Shown here piece by piece: positions 1-7,096 of a stretch of DNA of 7,813 bases. The notes beneath the pieces were generated by a model. The model was not told where the DNA came from. It saw only the letters and a list, made by a program, of their open reading frames with translations, and did no database searches. The stretch's first letter is position 1. Each line of letters starts with the position of its first letter. A program made the position numbers and the translations under genes. Origin of the DNA: an uncultured Collinsella sp. (lineage in GTDB: Bacteria; Actinomycetota; Coriobacteriia; Coriobacteriales; Coriobacteriaceae); the NCBI GenBank assembly GCA_900752425.1, contig CAADVE010000140.1, positions 1-7,813 of the forward strand, read 5' to 3'.

Positions 1-1
1 C

Positions 2-41
2 GGCGAAGGCCGCCTGGAATACCATCCAGGCGGCCTTCGCC
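2..41 (-). terminator. Probable intrinsic terminator after ffh
   Basis: A perfect inverted repeat pairs 2-18 with 25-41, giving a 17-bp GC-rich stem and a 6-nt loop (ATACCA on the plus strand). It starts about 20 nt past the ffh stop codon and is the only strong hairpin there, as expected for the end of the minus-strand operon. The T-tract needed for a Rho-independent terminator would lie left of position 1 and cannot be seen. On the plus strand the hairpin is not followed by a T-run, so if it is a terminator it most likely serves ffh. Confidence 0.75.
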
Positions 42-61
42 ATACACGACTCAACTAGTCG

Positions 62-1537
62 TTACTTCTTGTTGCGCATCTGCGCTTCCATCTGGCGCAG
101 CAGGTCCATATCGGACTTGGGGCCGCCCGTTCCCAGGCCACCCATACCGCCCAGACCCATGGCATCTAGGCCGGGAATATTGGGCATGCGCATCTTTTTG
201 CCCTTCTTACCCTTTTTGCCCTTCTTGCCGCCGGCCTGTGCCTGATTGGCCATCGTGCGCATGCGGCCCATCATCTTGTTCATCTCGCCCCACTGCTTCA
301 TAAGGCTATTGACCTCGGTGGGGGTCACGCCGGCGCCCTTGGCAATGCGGGCACGGCGCTGGCCATTAATGATGGAGGGACGCAGACGCTCCTCCTTGGT
401 CATCGACATGATAATGGCCTCGTTCTTATCGAAGATGCCCTCGTCCAGGTTGCCACCCATCTGGTTGAGCGCACGCTGGCCGCCGGGGAGCATGCCCAGG
501 ATGCCCTTCATGCCGCCCATCTTCTTGACGGCCTTCATCTGGTCTAGCATGTCGTTCATGGTGAAGCCCTCGCGCAGCATTCGCTCGGCAGCCTCGAGCT
601 GCTCGGCGTCGGCCGCCTCCTGGGCCTTCTCGATAATGCCGACAACATCACCCATGCCCAAGATGCGCTTGGCCATGCGGTCGGGGTAGAACGGCTCCAG
701 CGAATCGGGCTTCTCGCCCATGCTCACGAACTTGATGGGCTTGCCGGTCACCTGGCGCACGGAAAGCGCGCCGCCGCCACGGGCGTCGCCGTCGAGCTTG
801 GAGATGATCACGCCGTCAAAGTCGGTGCGCTCGGCAAAGGTCGAGACGACGTTGACGATATCCTGACCGGTCATGGCATCAACGACCATCAGCACCTGAT
901 CGGGCTTGACGGCCTTCTTGATGTCCACGGCCTCCTGCATCATCTGCTCGTCGATCTGCAGGCGACCGGCGGTATCGACGATGACCACGTCGCGCAGGTG
1001 GTCGACGGCCTCCTGGATGGCGCCCTTGGCGATATCGACCGGGTGCTCGCCGTCACCGCGGAAGACCGGCACGCCGATCTCTCCGCCAAGCGTGGCCAGC
1101 TGGTCGGCAGCGGCAGGACGATAGACGTCGCACGCGGCGAGTAGCGGTGAGCGACCCTGCTTCTTGAGCAGATAAGCCAGCTTTACGGCTGCCGTAGTCT
1201 TACCGGAGCCCTGCAGGCCCACGAGCATGATGACATTGGGGATGCGGTTGCTAAAGACGAGCTTGCTCTCGGTGGAGCCGAGCATCTCGGTGAGCTCGTC
1301 GAGCACGATCTTGACGACGTTTTGCGCCGGCGACAGCGACTCCATGACCTCGGCGGTCATGCAGCGCTCCTTGGTCTTGGCGACAAACTCCTTGACGACC
1401 TTAAAGTTGACGTCGGCCTCGAGCAACGCCATGCGAATGTCGCGCATGGCAGAGGTGATATCGGCCTCGGTCAGTTTACCCTTGCCGCGCAGGCGGTCAA
1501 ATGTGTCGTTGAGGCGATCGCTCAGGGAATCAAACAC
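62..1537 (-). CDS. ffh: Signal recognition particle GTPase Ffh (SRP54)
   Basis: Protein subunit of the signal recognition particle. It binds SRP RNA and hydrophobic signal sequences on nascent chains and, through paired GTPase domains, docks with FtsY at the membrane. The 491-aa product has an N-terminal helical bundle (about 1-90) and a G domain with P-loop GLQGSGKT (107-114), DTAGR (188-192) and SKLDG (246-250). A Met-rich M domain (about 300-435) carries the RNA-binding helix around GQRRARIAKGAG (392-403). The tail has four GKK repeats (437-448) followed by a Met/Gly-rich stretch, making the protein longer than the usual 430-450 residues. The start is GTG, chosen because AAGGAG lies 6 nt upstream and the N-terminus MFDSLSDRLN fits the family. 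It follows ftsY by 10 nt and is the last gene of the operon. The RNA-binding motif differs from the usual SRxxRIAxGSG at both serines. Confidence 0.97.
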   Translation of the reverse strand: MFDSLSDRLNDTFDRLRGKGKLTEADITSAMRDIRMALLEADVNFKVVKEFVAKTKERCMTAEVMESLSPAQNVVKIVLDELTEMLGSTESKLVFSNRIPNVIMLVGLQGSGKTTAAVKLAYLLKKQGRSPLLAACDVYRPAAADQLATLGGEIGVPVFRGDGEHPVDIAKGAIQEAVDHLRDVVIVDTAGRLQIDEQMMQEAVDIKKAVKPDQVLMVVDAMTGQDIVNVVSTFAERTDFDGVIISKLDGDARGGGALSVRQVTGKPIKFVSMGEKPDSLEPFYPDRMAKRILGMGDVVGIIEKAQEAADAEQLEAAERMLREGFTMNDMLDQMKAVKKMGGMKGILGMLPGGQRALNQMGGNLDEGIFDKNEAIIMSMTKEERLRPSIINGQRRARIAKGAGVTPTEVNSLMKQWGEMNKMMGRMRTMANQAQAGGKKGKKGKKGKKMRMPNIPGLDAMGLGGMGGLGTGGPKSDMDLLRQMEAQMRNKK

Positions 1538-1543
1538 TAGTCA

Positions 1544-1549
1544 CTCCTT
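1544..1549 (-). promoter_or_regulatory. Ribosome binding site of ffh
   Basis: AAGGAG on the minus strand lies 6 nt before the GTG start of ffh and shares its first bases with the TAA stop codon of ftsY. This strong Shine-Dalgarno match fixes the non-ATG start. It also means that ribosomes ending ftsY pass directly over the ffh initiation region. Confidence 0.85.
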
Positions 1550-2465
1550 AATTGGACTCGCCCACCAGGGCGCGGCAGAAATCTTTGGCATTAAACTCCT
1601 GCAGGTCATCGACCTGCTCGCCCACGCCGATGCGCAGGATCGGGAGCTTGAGCTTCTCGGCCACGGCCATGGCGATACCGCCCTTAGCCGTGCCGTCGAG
1701 CTTAGTCATGATAATACCGTCCAGGCCCAGTGCCTCGTTAAACTCGAGCGCCTGGTTCAGACCGTTCTGGCCGGTGGCGGCATCGATCACGAGCACGACT
1801 GAGACGGGCATGGGGCGGGCGGCCATATTGGCGGCGCGCTTACGCGTCACGTTAACCACCTTGGCAAGCTCGCGCATGAGCTCGGGGCTCGTGTGCAGAC
1901 GACCGGCGGTGTCGATAAGCACCAGGTCGCTGCCGCGCTTGTCGGCCTCGTCGAGAACGTCATAGCAAACGCTTGCCGGGTCGGAGCCGCGGTCGCGCTT
2001 GATGACGGGGACGCCGGCGCGCTGGCCCCACACATCGAGCTGCTCGATGGCGGCGGCGCGGAAGGTATCGGCCGAACCGATCACGACATTCTTACCGCGG
2101 GCAGCCATGGCGCTTGCGATCTTGCCAACCGTCGTGGTCTTGCCAGCACCGTTAATGCCCACAAACAGCACGCAGCTCGGCGTGTCGGAGAACGGATCGC
2201 GCTCGACGGACACAAAATGCTGCTCGAGCTGCTCGGCCAGAGCGCGACGGAGCTGCGGGGCGGTCTTAAGGTTCTTCTTGGCGGCGGCGTCGCGCAGGTC
2301 ATCGGAGACCTGGATGGCGACCTCGGCACCCATGTCACCCATGACGAGGGTGTCCTCCAGGTCCTCCCAAAAATCCTCGTCGACCTCGCCGCCAAAGTAA
2401 AAGACCTCGTTGAGGGCCTCGCGGCTGCGCTCGAGTCCGCGCGAGAGAGCGTCAAAGAATCCCAT
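1548..2465 (-). CDS. ftsY: Signal recognition particle receptor FtsY
   Basis: SRP receptor GTPase that docks the Ffh-ribosome complex at the inner face of the cytoplasmic membrane and hands nascent proteins to the Sec translocon. The 305-aa product is an NG-domain-only form. The N domain (about 1-90) begins with an amphipathic segment, MGFFDALSRGLERSREALN, that could contact the membrane, and there is no long acidic A domain as in E. coli. The G domain shows P-loop GINGAGKT (103-110), DTFRAAA (133-139), DTAGR (185-189), TKLDGTAKGG (254-263) and the closing GVGEQVDDLQEF (280-291). All key GTPase motifs look intact. Its ATG shares one base with the smc stop codon (TAATG), and the nearest Shine-Dalgarno-like sequence, GGAAAGG, is 13 nt upstream. 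Translation therefore probably depends on coupling to smc. The GTPase partner, ffh, follows 10 nt later. Confidence 0.97.
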   Translation of the reverse strand: MGFFDALSRGLERSREALNEVFYFGGEVDEDFWEDLEDTLVMGDMGAEVAIQVSDDLRDAAAKKNLKTAPQLRRALAEQLEQHFVSVERDPFSDTPSCVLFVGINGAGKTTTVGKIASAMAARGKNVVIGSADTFRAAAIEQLDVWGQRAGVPVIKRDRGSDPASVCYDVLDEADKRGSDLVLIDTAGRLHTSPELMRELAKVVNVTRKRAANMAARPMPVSVVLVIDAATGQNGLNQALEFNEALGLDGIIMTKLDGTAKGGIAMAVAEKLKLPILRIGVGEQVDDLQEFNAKDFCRALVGESN

Positions 2466-5400
2466 TATGCATTCACGACCTTTCCGGTTTCGCGATCGAG
2501 TTTTTGCGAGACGACGCGACTGACGCCGTCGGCTTGCATCGAGACGCCATAGAGAACGTCAGCGTCCTCCATAGTACGGCGCTGATGCGAGATAACCAAG
2601 AGCTGCGTATCGGAACGCAACACGTCAAGTGCACCGATGAGCTTGGACAGGTTGGCGTCATCGAGTGCCGCCTCGACCTCGTCCAGCACATAGAACGGCA
2701 CCGTGCGCGTGCGGTACACAGCAAAGAGGAGGGCGAGCGCCGTCAGGCTCTTCTCGCCGCCCGACATGAGCATCATCTTGGTGATGCGCTTGCCGCGCGG
2801 CTGCGCCACGACCTCGATACCCGTCTCGGCAGGATGCTCGGGATCGGTCATCTCCAGATGAGCCTGGCCGCCCGGGAAGAGCATAGCGAAGATCTCGCGG
2901 AAGTTCGCATCGACCTTCTCAAACGTCACCAGGAACGCCTTGCGCATCTTGCGATCAATGGCCACCGTGATCTTAGTGAGCGCCTTGCGCGCGCTCTCCA
3001 GATCGGCCAGCTGCTCCTCGATGTAATCGGCGCGGCGCTTGAGCTGCTCGTATTCCTCCATGGCAACCTGGTTCACGGGGCCCAGATTGTTGATCTGGCG
3101 CACAAGCTGGTTGAGTTCGCGCTCGGCGGCATCGCGGTCCGTGGGCGCCGGAAGCATGAGCGCTTCCTCGAGCACCGTCGTGCCATCGGCGGTAATGGCC
3201 TTGATGGCAGCCTCGACCTGCACCTCGAGCTTGCCACGCGCGACCTTGAACTCGTTTTGCGTCGCCGTGGCGGCATCAACCCGCTCCTTGGCACGGGAGA
3301 CCTCGGCCTTGGCATCCTCGATGGTCTTCTTGAGCGAAGCGGAGTCCGCCTCCTCCAGAGAGGCCTGGTCACGCAGGCGCGCTGCCCAATCCGACGCGCG
3401 TTCCAACAGGGCAGAATAGCGTTCGTGCATGGGATCGACGCGCAGGCGCAGCAGCTCGAGCGAGCGCGAGGCCTGGCGTGTTCCGCGGATACGACGGTCG
3501 ATGCCCTCAAGACGATGCTCCAGGTCGGGCACGCGGCCCTTCAGCGAACGCAGGCGTTCACTCGTCTGGGCTAGGCGAACCTTGGCGTCGGCGAGCTTGC
3601 CGGCAGCTTCGGAATCGTCACGGCGAACGCGGTCGAGTTCGTCGTTGGCCTCGGCAATCTGCAAGCCCAGATCGCTTGCCTGCGCGCGGGCCTCGTCACG
3701 CGAACGGGTGAGCTCGTCAACGCGCGGGCGCGCAGCGCGAACGGCTTCGGCGGCCTGCTCGCGGCGCTTGGAGATGCGCACGCGCTCGACCTCGGCATTG
3801 TTGGCGCTTTGCTCCAAGCGGCCGATCTCGGAGAGCAGCGAGCGGCGCTCGCCCTCAAGACGGGCAATCTCACCGGCGGCATCGCCCTCAGCGGCACGCG
3901 CTTCCTCAACGGCCGCATTGGCCTCGATGACCTGATCCGACACATGCTCAAACACAGCGGCCAAATCGGGCTCAAGCCCCTCCAGCTCGCGAATGCGACG
4001 CTTACGCTCCAGAGCACCCGACGCCTCGCCGGCATCGAGGCCCACACGCACCAGGCCGCCGCAGGCGACGCGGGCGCCATCGGAGGTCACGTAAGTCACG
4101 CCGTCAACGACCGGCGCCGACAGCGCGGCAGAAAGATCGTCCACGACGTAATAGCCGCCGAGCAGCGCCTCGACGACGGGTCCGTAGCCTGCGCGCACGG
4201 ACAGACGATCAACCAGACGGGTACCGGCAGCGCCCTCGGCGGCAGCAGAGCCACTCACGCCGCGCGCCACCAGCAGCGCCTCACCCGAGGCCTTCTTCTG
4301 GTCCAGAGCGGAACGACCGGCACGCTCAAGCGCGGACGTATCGTCGAACAGCAGCGCATCGATATCGCCGGCAAGTAGTTGCTCCACCAGGCCCTCAAGC
4401 TCGCGCGGGGCCTCGAGCACGTCGCCCAGACGACCCGAGACATCGTCGCCCAGCGCACCCACCAGACGGCTCACGAGCGGCGAGCTGTCGGCCATGCGGG
4501 CATCGAGTTTCTTTTGGCTGGAAAGCTCCGAGCGCACCTCGGACAACTTGTTGCGCGCCTCGCTCTCGCGGGCACGCAGGTCCTTCAGGGCTGCACGGGC
4601 GACCTCGGTGGCCTCACGCGCATCGGCCTGGGCCTGGCGCGCTTCCTCAAGAGCGCCCTCAAGCTCCTCGGCGCGGTCGCGACGGCTCTCGAGCGAGGCC
4701 GTGACCTCCTCGAGCTGCTCGTCAATCTGCTCCAGGCGCGAGGCATACATGTTGTCCTCGACCTCGGCATTGCTCAAGGAATCCTTCACCTTGGCGAGCT
4801 CGAGCGCGGCGTTATCGGCCACGCGCTGCACATCGCGTTGCTCTCGCGTAAGCTGCGAAATCTGATTGTCGAGCGCCACGCGCCGCTCGTGGAGCTCAGC
4901 GGCGGCAGGACCAGCGGCGTCAACGTCCTCCTGGGCTTGCATATGCGCACCGGTCACTTCCTCAAGCTGCGCACGCGCGTCCTCGAGCTCCTCGACCACG
5001 CGACGACGCTGATGCTCGGAGCTCGAAATCTGACCGCGCATGTCAGACAGGCGCGACACCATGTTGTGGCCCTTTTCCTCGAGCAGGCGCATGTCGGAGT
5101 TAATGCGGCCGACCACATCTTGCATATGACGGCGTTGCTCGCCCAGGTCGCCCACAAACAGGCCCTTTTCCTCAAGCATAACCTGGAGCTTCTCGAGCTC
5201 GCGCTCCTTTTCGCTCATGCGGTACTGCGCAAGCTCCAGCTCGGCAGCACCTTCCTTGGAGCGGCTCTCCAGGTCGTTCCACTGCGACTGCAGCGAACGA
5301 AGCTCATCGACAGCCAGCATCTGCGTAAGCTCGTTCGCGCGCGAGGACAGCTCTTTGTACTTGCGCGCGCGATCGACCTGACGCTCCAGCGGTCGCAGCT

Positions 5401-6001
5401 GACGGGCGATTTCCTTATTGATGTCGCGGGCACGCGTCAGGTGCTCGTCCATCGACTTAATCTTTTTGAGCGCACGCTCCTTGCGGCGCTTGTGCTTGGA
5501 AATGCCGGCGGCCTCCTCGATGAGGGCGCGACGCTCCTCGGGGCGGCTCTGCAAAATGGCGTCGAGCTTGCCCTGGCTGATGATGGAATGCGTATCCTTG
5601 CCTAGGCCCGAATCGTGCAGGATGTCCTGAATGTCCATCAGGCGGCACGGACTCGAGTTGATGAGGTACTCGCTTTCGCCCGAGCGATACATACGACGGG
5701 TGATGGCGACCTCGTCAAAGTCGACGGGCAACATATGGTCCGAGTTATCGAGCACCAGCGTGACCTCGGCGACACCCACCGGCTTGCGCGCCGACGAGCC
5801 CGAGAAGATGACATCCTCCATGGCCTGGCCGCGCAGCTGCTTGGCGCTCTGCTCGCCCAGGACCCACAGAATCGAGTCAGAGATGTTCGATTTTCCCGAG
5901 CCGTTTGGACCGACGATGACGGTCAGGCCCGGCTCAAACGTCATATGGGCGCGGTCGGCAAACGACTTGAACCCTTTGAGCGTGAGGGACTTGAGATACA
6001 C
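2465..6001 (-). CDS. smc: Chromosome segregation/condensin ATPase SMC
   Basis: Structural maintenance of chromosomes ATPase, the core of the bacterial SMC-ScpAB condensin that extrudes and aligns DNA to segregate chromosomes. At 1178 aa it has the normal full length. The N-terminal head half has FKSF near residue 11, Walker A GPNGSGKS (31-38) and the Q-loop region ISQGKLDAIL (141-150). A coiled coil (about 170-500) is followed by the hinge (about 505-660, with LGG and CGG motifs in its second half) and a returning coiled coil (about 665-1010). The C-terminal head half has signature LMSGGEKSL (1078-1086), Walker B with catalytic Glu1108 (FYVLDEVEAAL), D-loop ALDDAN and the switch His1139 (VISHQ). 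The start is GTG; the family-typical N-terminus MYLKSLTLKGFKSF and GAGG 4 nt upstream support it. The scpA and scpB partners are not in the window. It lies 10 nt after rnc and overlaps ftsY by one base. Confidence 0.98.
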   Translation of the reverse strand: MYLKSLTLKGFKSFADRAHMTFEPGLTVIVGPNGSGKSNISDSILWVLGEQSAKQLRGQAMEDVIFSGSSARKPVGVAEVTLVLDNSDHMLPVDFDEVAITRRMYRSGESEYLINSSPCRLMDIQDILHDSGLGKDTHSIISQGKLDAILQSRPEERRALIEEAAGISKHKRRKERALKKIKSMDEHLTRARDINKEIARQLRPLERQVDRARKYKELSSRANELTQMLAVDELRSLQSQWNDLESRSKEGAAELELAQYRMSEKERELEKLQVMLEEKGLFVGDLGEQRRHMQDVVGRINSDMRLLEEKGHNMVSRLSDMRGQISSSEHQRRRVVEELEDARAQLEEVTGAHMQAQEDVDAAGPAAAELHERRVALDNQISQLTREQRDVQRVADNAALELAKVKDSLSNAEVEDNMYASRLEQIDEQLEEVTASLESRRDRAEELEGALEEARQAQADAREATEVARAALKDLRARESEARNKLSEVRSELSSQKKLDARMADSSPLVSRLVGALGDDVSGRLGDVLEAPRELEGLVEQLLAGDIDALLFDDTSALERAGRSALDQKKASGEALLVARGVSGSAAAEGAAGTRLVDRLSVRAGYGPVVEALLGGYYVVDDLSAALSAPVVDGVTYVTSDGARVACGGLVRVGLDAGEASGALERKRRIRELEGLEPDLAAVFEHVSDQVIEANAAVEEARAAEGDAAGEIARLEGERRSLLSEIGRLEQSANNAEVERVRISKRREQAAEAVRAARPRVDELTRSRDEARAQASDLGLQIAEANDELDRVRRDDSEAAGKLADAKVRLAQTSERLRSLKGRVPDLEHRLEGIDRRIRGTRQASRSLELLRLRVDPMHERYSALLERASDWAARLRDQASLEEADSASLKKTIEDAKAEVSRAKERVDAATATQNEFKVARGKLEVQVEAAIKAITADGTTVLEEALMLPAPTDRDAAERELNQLVRQINNLGPVNQVAMEEYEQLKRRADYIEEQLADLESARKALTKITVAIDRKMRKAFLVTFEKVDANFREIFAMLFPGGQAHLEMTDPEHPAETGIEVVAQPRGKRITKMMLMSGGEKSLTALALLFAVYRTRTVPFYVLDEVEAALDDANLSKLIGALDVLRSDTQLLVISHQRRTMEDADVLYGVSMQADGVSRVVSQKLDRETGKVVNA

Positions 6002-6005
6002 GGTT

Positions 6006-6009
6006 CCTC
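6006..6009 (-). promoter_or_regulatory. Ribosome binding site of smc
   Basis: GAGG (within GCGAGGAACC) lies in the 10-nt gap between rnc and smc, only 4 nt before the GTG start. The spacing is short, but no in-frame start exists between the rnc stop and this GTG, and the next Met (residue 20) would cut off the conserved N-terminal strand. Confidence 0.6.
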
Positions 6010-6011
6010 GC

Positions 6012-6737
6012 TTACACGTGCTTCTTGTTCAGAATCACGCCGTTGGTGGTGTAACCCATGCGGTCGAGCGCTTCGAGCGCGGCAGCTCCCTCGGCTTCCT
6101 TCTTTGAGGAGCCGGAGCCGCGACCCTGACGAATACCATCGATCAACACCACAGCGGTAAAGGTGGGCGCATGCGCCGGGCCCTCGGAGCCAACGAGCTT
6201 GTACGCCGGAGGTTCGTGACCGTCGGCTTGCACGCACTCCTGCAAAAACGACTTGGGGTTCGCAGGATGCTCGGCACGCTCGGAAGCCAAATGCGGCTTA
6301 AGCGTACGGTGAATGAACTCCGCCGCAACGTCCCAGCCGGCATCCAGGTACAGTGCGCCCACGAGCGACTCATAGACGTTCTCGAGGGCCGAATGCAGGC
6401 CGCGCGCACCGGTACCGGTCTCGGAGGCACCAAAGATGATGATGTCGTCGATGCCCAGCTCGTGAGAAACCTCGGACAGCGTAGCGCCCGAGACAAGCGA
6501 CACCTTCAAGCGCGTGAGCTTGCCCTCGTCAAACTCCGGATAGGACTCAAACAGGGAGCGTGCGACCACAGCGCCCAAAATGGAATCGCCCAAGAACTCA
6601 AGGCGCTCATAGCTGGCAGAAACCGGCTGGCCCTCGACTGCCGAGGGATGCGTAAGCGCCGCGCGCAGCAGCACCTTATTGTTGAACTCGTGGCCCAGGA
6701 TTTCCTGGGCGCGCGTAAGTCGGTCGGATAAAGCCAA
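6012..6737 (-). CDS. rnc: Ribonuclease III
   Basis: Double-strand-specific endoribonuclease that processes rRNA precursors and structured mRNAs, acting as a homodimer with Mg2+. The 241-aa product has an N-terminal RNase III domain with signature ERLEFLGD (44-51), where Glu44, Glu47 and Asp51 match E. coli Glu38, Glu41 and Asp45. Further family acids are Glu71 and Glu106, followed by the helix LENVYESLVGALYLD (118-132). A double-stranded RNA-binding domain spans about 163-232 (from NPKSFLQE to EALDRMG), with the Gly/Ser-Lys-Lys-Glu-Ala motif near its end. In the catalytic helix the usual Asp (E. coli Asp114, in LAD) is Asn120, while the following Glu (E. coli Glu117) is kept as Glu123. The start is TTG, chosen because AAGGAGG lies 8 nt upstream inside the end of acpP. 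The gap to acpP is 3 nt, so the two are co-transcribed. Confidence 0.96.
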   Translation of the reverse strand: MALSDRLTRAQEILGHEFNNKVLLRAALTHPSAVEGQPVSASYERLEFLGDSILGAVVARSLFESYPEFDEGKLTRLKVSLVSGATLSEVSHELGIDDIIIFGASETGTGARGLHSALENVYESLVGALYLDAGWDVAAEFIHRTLKPHLASERAEHPANPKSFLQECVQADGHEPPAYKLVGSEGPAHAPTFTAVVLIDGIRQGRGSGSSKKEAEGAAALEALDRMGYTTNGVILNKKHV

Positions 6738-6740
6738 GAC

Positions 6741-6983
6741 TTAGGCCTCCTTGGCAGCTTCGATAGCGTCGACGGCGTCGGCGACAGAGTTGAGCGAGAG
6801 CAGGGTCTCGTCATCGATCTCGAGGTTGAACTCGTCCTCGATAGCCGTAACCAGCTGCAGGCGCTCGAGCGAGTTGGCATCGAGGTCGTCAAAGGTGGTC
6901 TCCTCGCTAATTTCGGCAACATCGACGCCTAGAACGTCAGCAGCGACCTCGGCGATCTTGTCGAAGATTTCGGAGCGGTCCAT
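6741..6983 (-). CDS. acpP: Acyl carrier protein
   Basis: Small acidic carrier that holds growing fatty-acyl chains on a phosphopantetheine arm for type II fatty acid synthesis and supplies acyl groups to PlsX. The product is 80 aa from the chosen ATG, the usual length. It has the four-helix ACP pattern, with Ser38 in DLDANSLERLQLV at the attachment position and the acidic recognition helix (AIEDEFNLEIDDE) after it. The residue before the serine is Asn37, where nearly all ACPs have Asp (DSL). A longer reading from an ATG at 6998 adds five residues (MRGSA). It was rejected because GAGG lies between the two ATGs, 7 nt before the second one. Upstream is the 113-nt spacer after plsX, and rnc follows after 3 nt. 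ACP is needed in much larger amounts than its neighbours, which fits a separate control element in the spacer. Confidence 0.94.
   Translation of the reverse strand: MDRSEIFDKIAEVAADVLGVDVAEISEETTFDDLDANSLERLQLVTAIEDEFNLEIDDETLLSLNSVADAVDAIEAAKEA
6746..6752 (-). promoter_or_regulatory. Ribosome binding site of rnc
   Basis: AAGGAGG, a full Shine-Dalgarno match, is embedded in the last Lys-Glu-Ala codons of acpP, 8 nt before the TTG start of rnc. It settles the choice of this rare start codon and suggests that the end of acpP doubles as the rnc translation signal. Confidence 0.85.
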
Positions 6984-6990
6984 AGCGCTT

Positions 6991-6994
6991 CCTC
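6991..6994 (-). promoter_or_regulatory. Ribosome binding site of acpP
   Basis: GAGG (within ATGAGAGGAAGCGCT) lies 7 nt upstream of the ATG at 6983. It overlaps the region that would be coding if the ATG at 6998 were used, so it favours the shorter, 80-residue ACP. Confidence 0.75.
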
Positions 6995-7019
6995 TCATAG
7001 TGCATGAATACCAAAAGAA

Positions 7020-7041
7020 TGGTACCGCCCGGGCGGTACCA
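7020..7041. repeat. Perfect 22-bp palindrome in plsX-acpP spacer
   Basis: A perfect palindrome whose 20-bp core is GGTACCGCCCGGGCGGTACC, extended by one T/A pair. In minus-strand RNA it can form a 9-bp GC-rich stem with a CCGG loop, followed at once by AUUCUUUUGG (7020-7011), a broken U-tract. It could be an intrinsic terminator or attenuator between plsX and acpP. It could equally be a dimeric repressor operator, since it would sit at about +7 to +28 of a transcript starting from the candidate -10 box at 7054-7059. The sequence alone does not decide between these. Confidence 0.7.
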
Positions 7042-7053
7042 AGACACGGTTCG

Positions 7054-7059
7054 ATTCTA
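7054..7059 (-). promoter_or_regulatory. Candidate -10 element of an acpP promoter
   Basis: TAGAAT on the minus strand matches the sigma-70 type -10 box at five of six positions and lies about 70 nt upstream of acpP. A start site near 7047 would follow. The region 16-18 nt upstream (around 7077-7083) gives only poor -35 matches, and there is no extended -10 TGn, so this is a weak call. An internal promoter would fit the need for extra ACP. Confidence 0.3.
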
Positions 7060-7096
7060 CCCCACGACGTGCGCCCCGAGACGCATAACGCCGCTG

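Noticed and set aside
2504..3574. Plus-strand open frame of 356 codons antisense to the smc 3' half
   Set aside because: It is a shadow frame of the same kind: no recognisable motif, and the minus strand is unquestionably coding.
4379..5605. Plus-strand open frame of 408 codons inside smc, rich in Leu, His and Arg
   Set aside because: It lies wholly antisense to the SMC coiled coil, whose biased Glu/Ala/Arg/Leu codons in GC-rich DNA keep the opposite frame open. It shows no domain I recognise.
6011..6026. CACGTG core near the rnc stop codon, considered as a ParB parS site
   Set aside because: The flanks do not match the parS palindrome TGTTTCACGTGAAACA beyond the central six bases, so this looks like chance.
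6408..6419. 12-bp palindrome ACCGGTACCGGT
   Set aside because: It is inside the rnc coding sequence (Thr-Gly-Thr-Gly codons) and is explained by codon repetition. It is unrelated to the spacer palindrome apart from the shared GGTACC.
6996..6998. Upstream ATG giving an 85-residue ACP
   Set aside because: The Shine-Dalgarno sequence for the second ATG lies inside the five extra codons, and the extra residues (MRGSA) are not typical of ACP N-termini.
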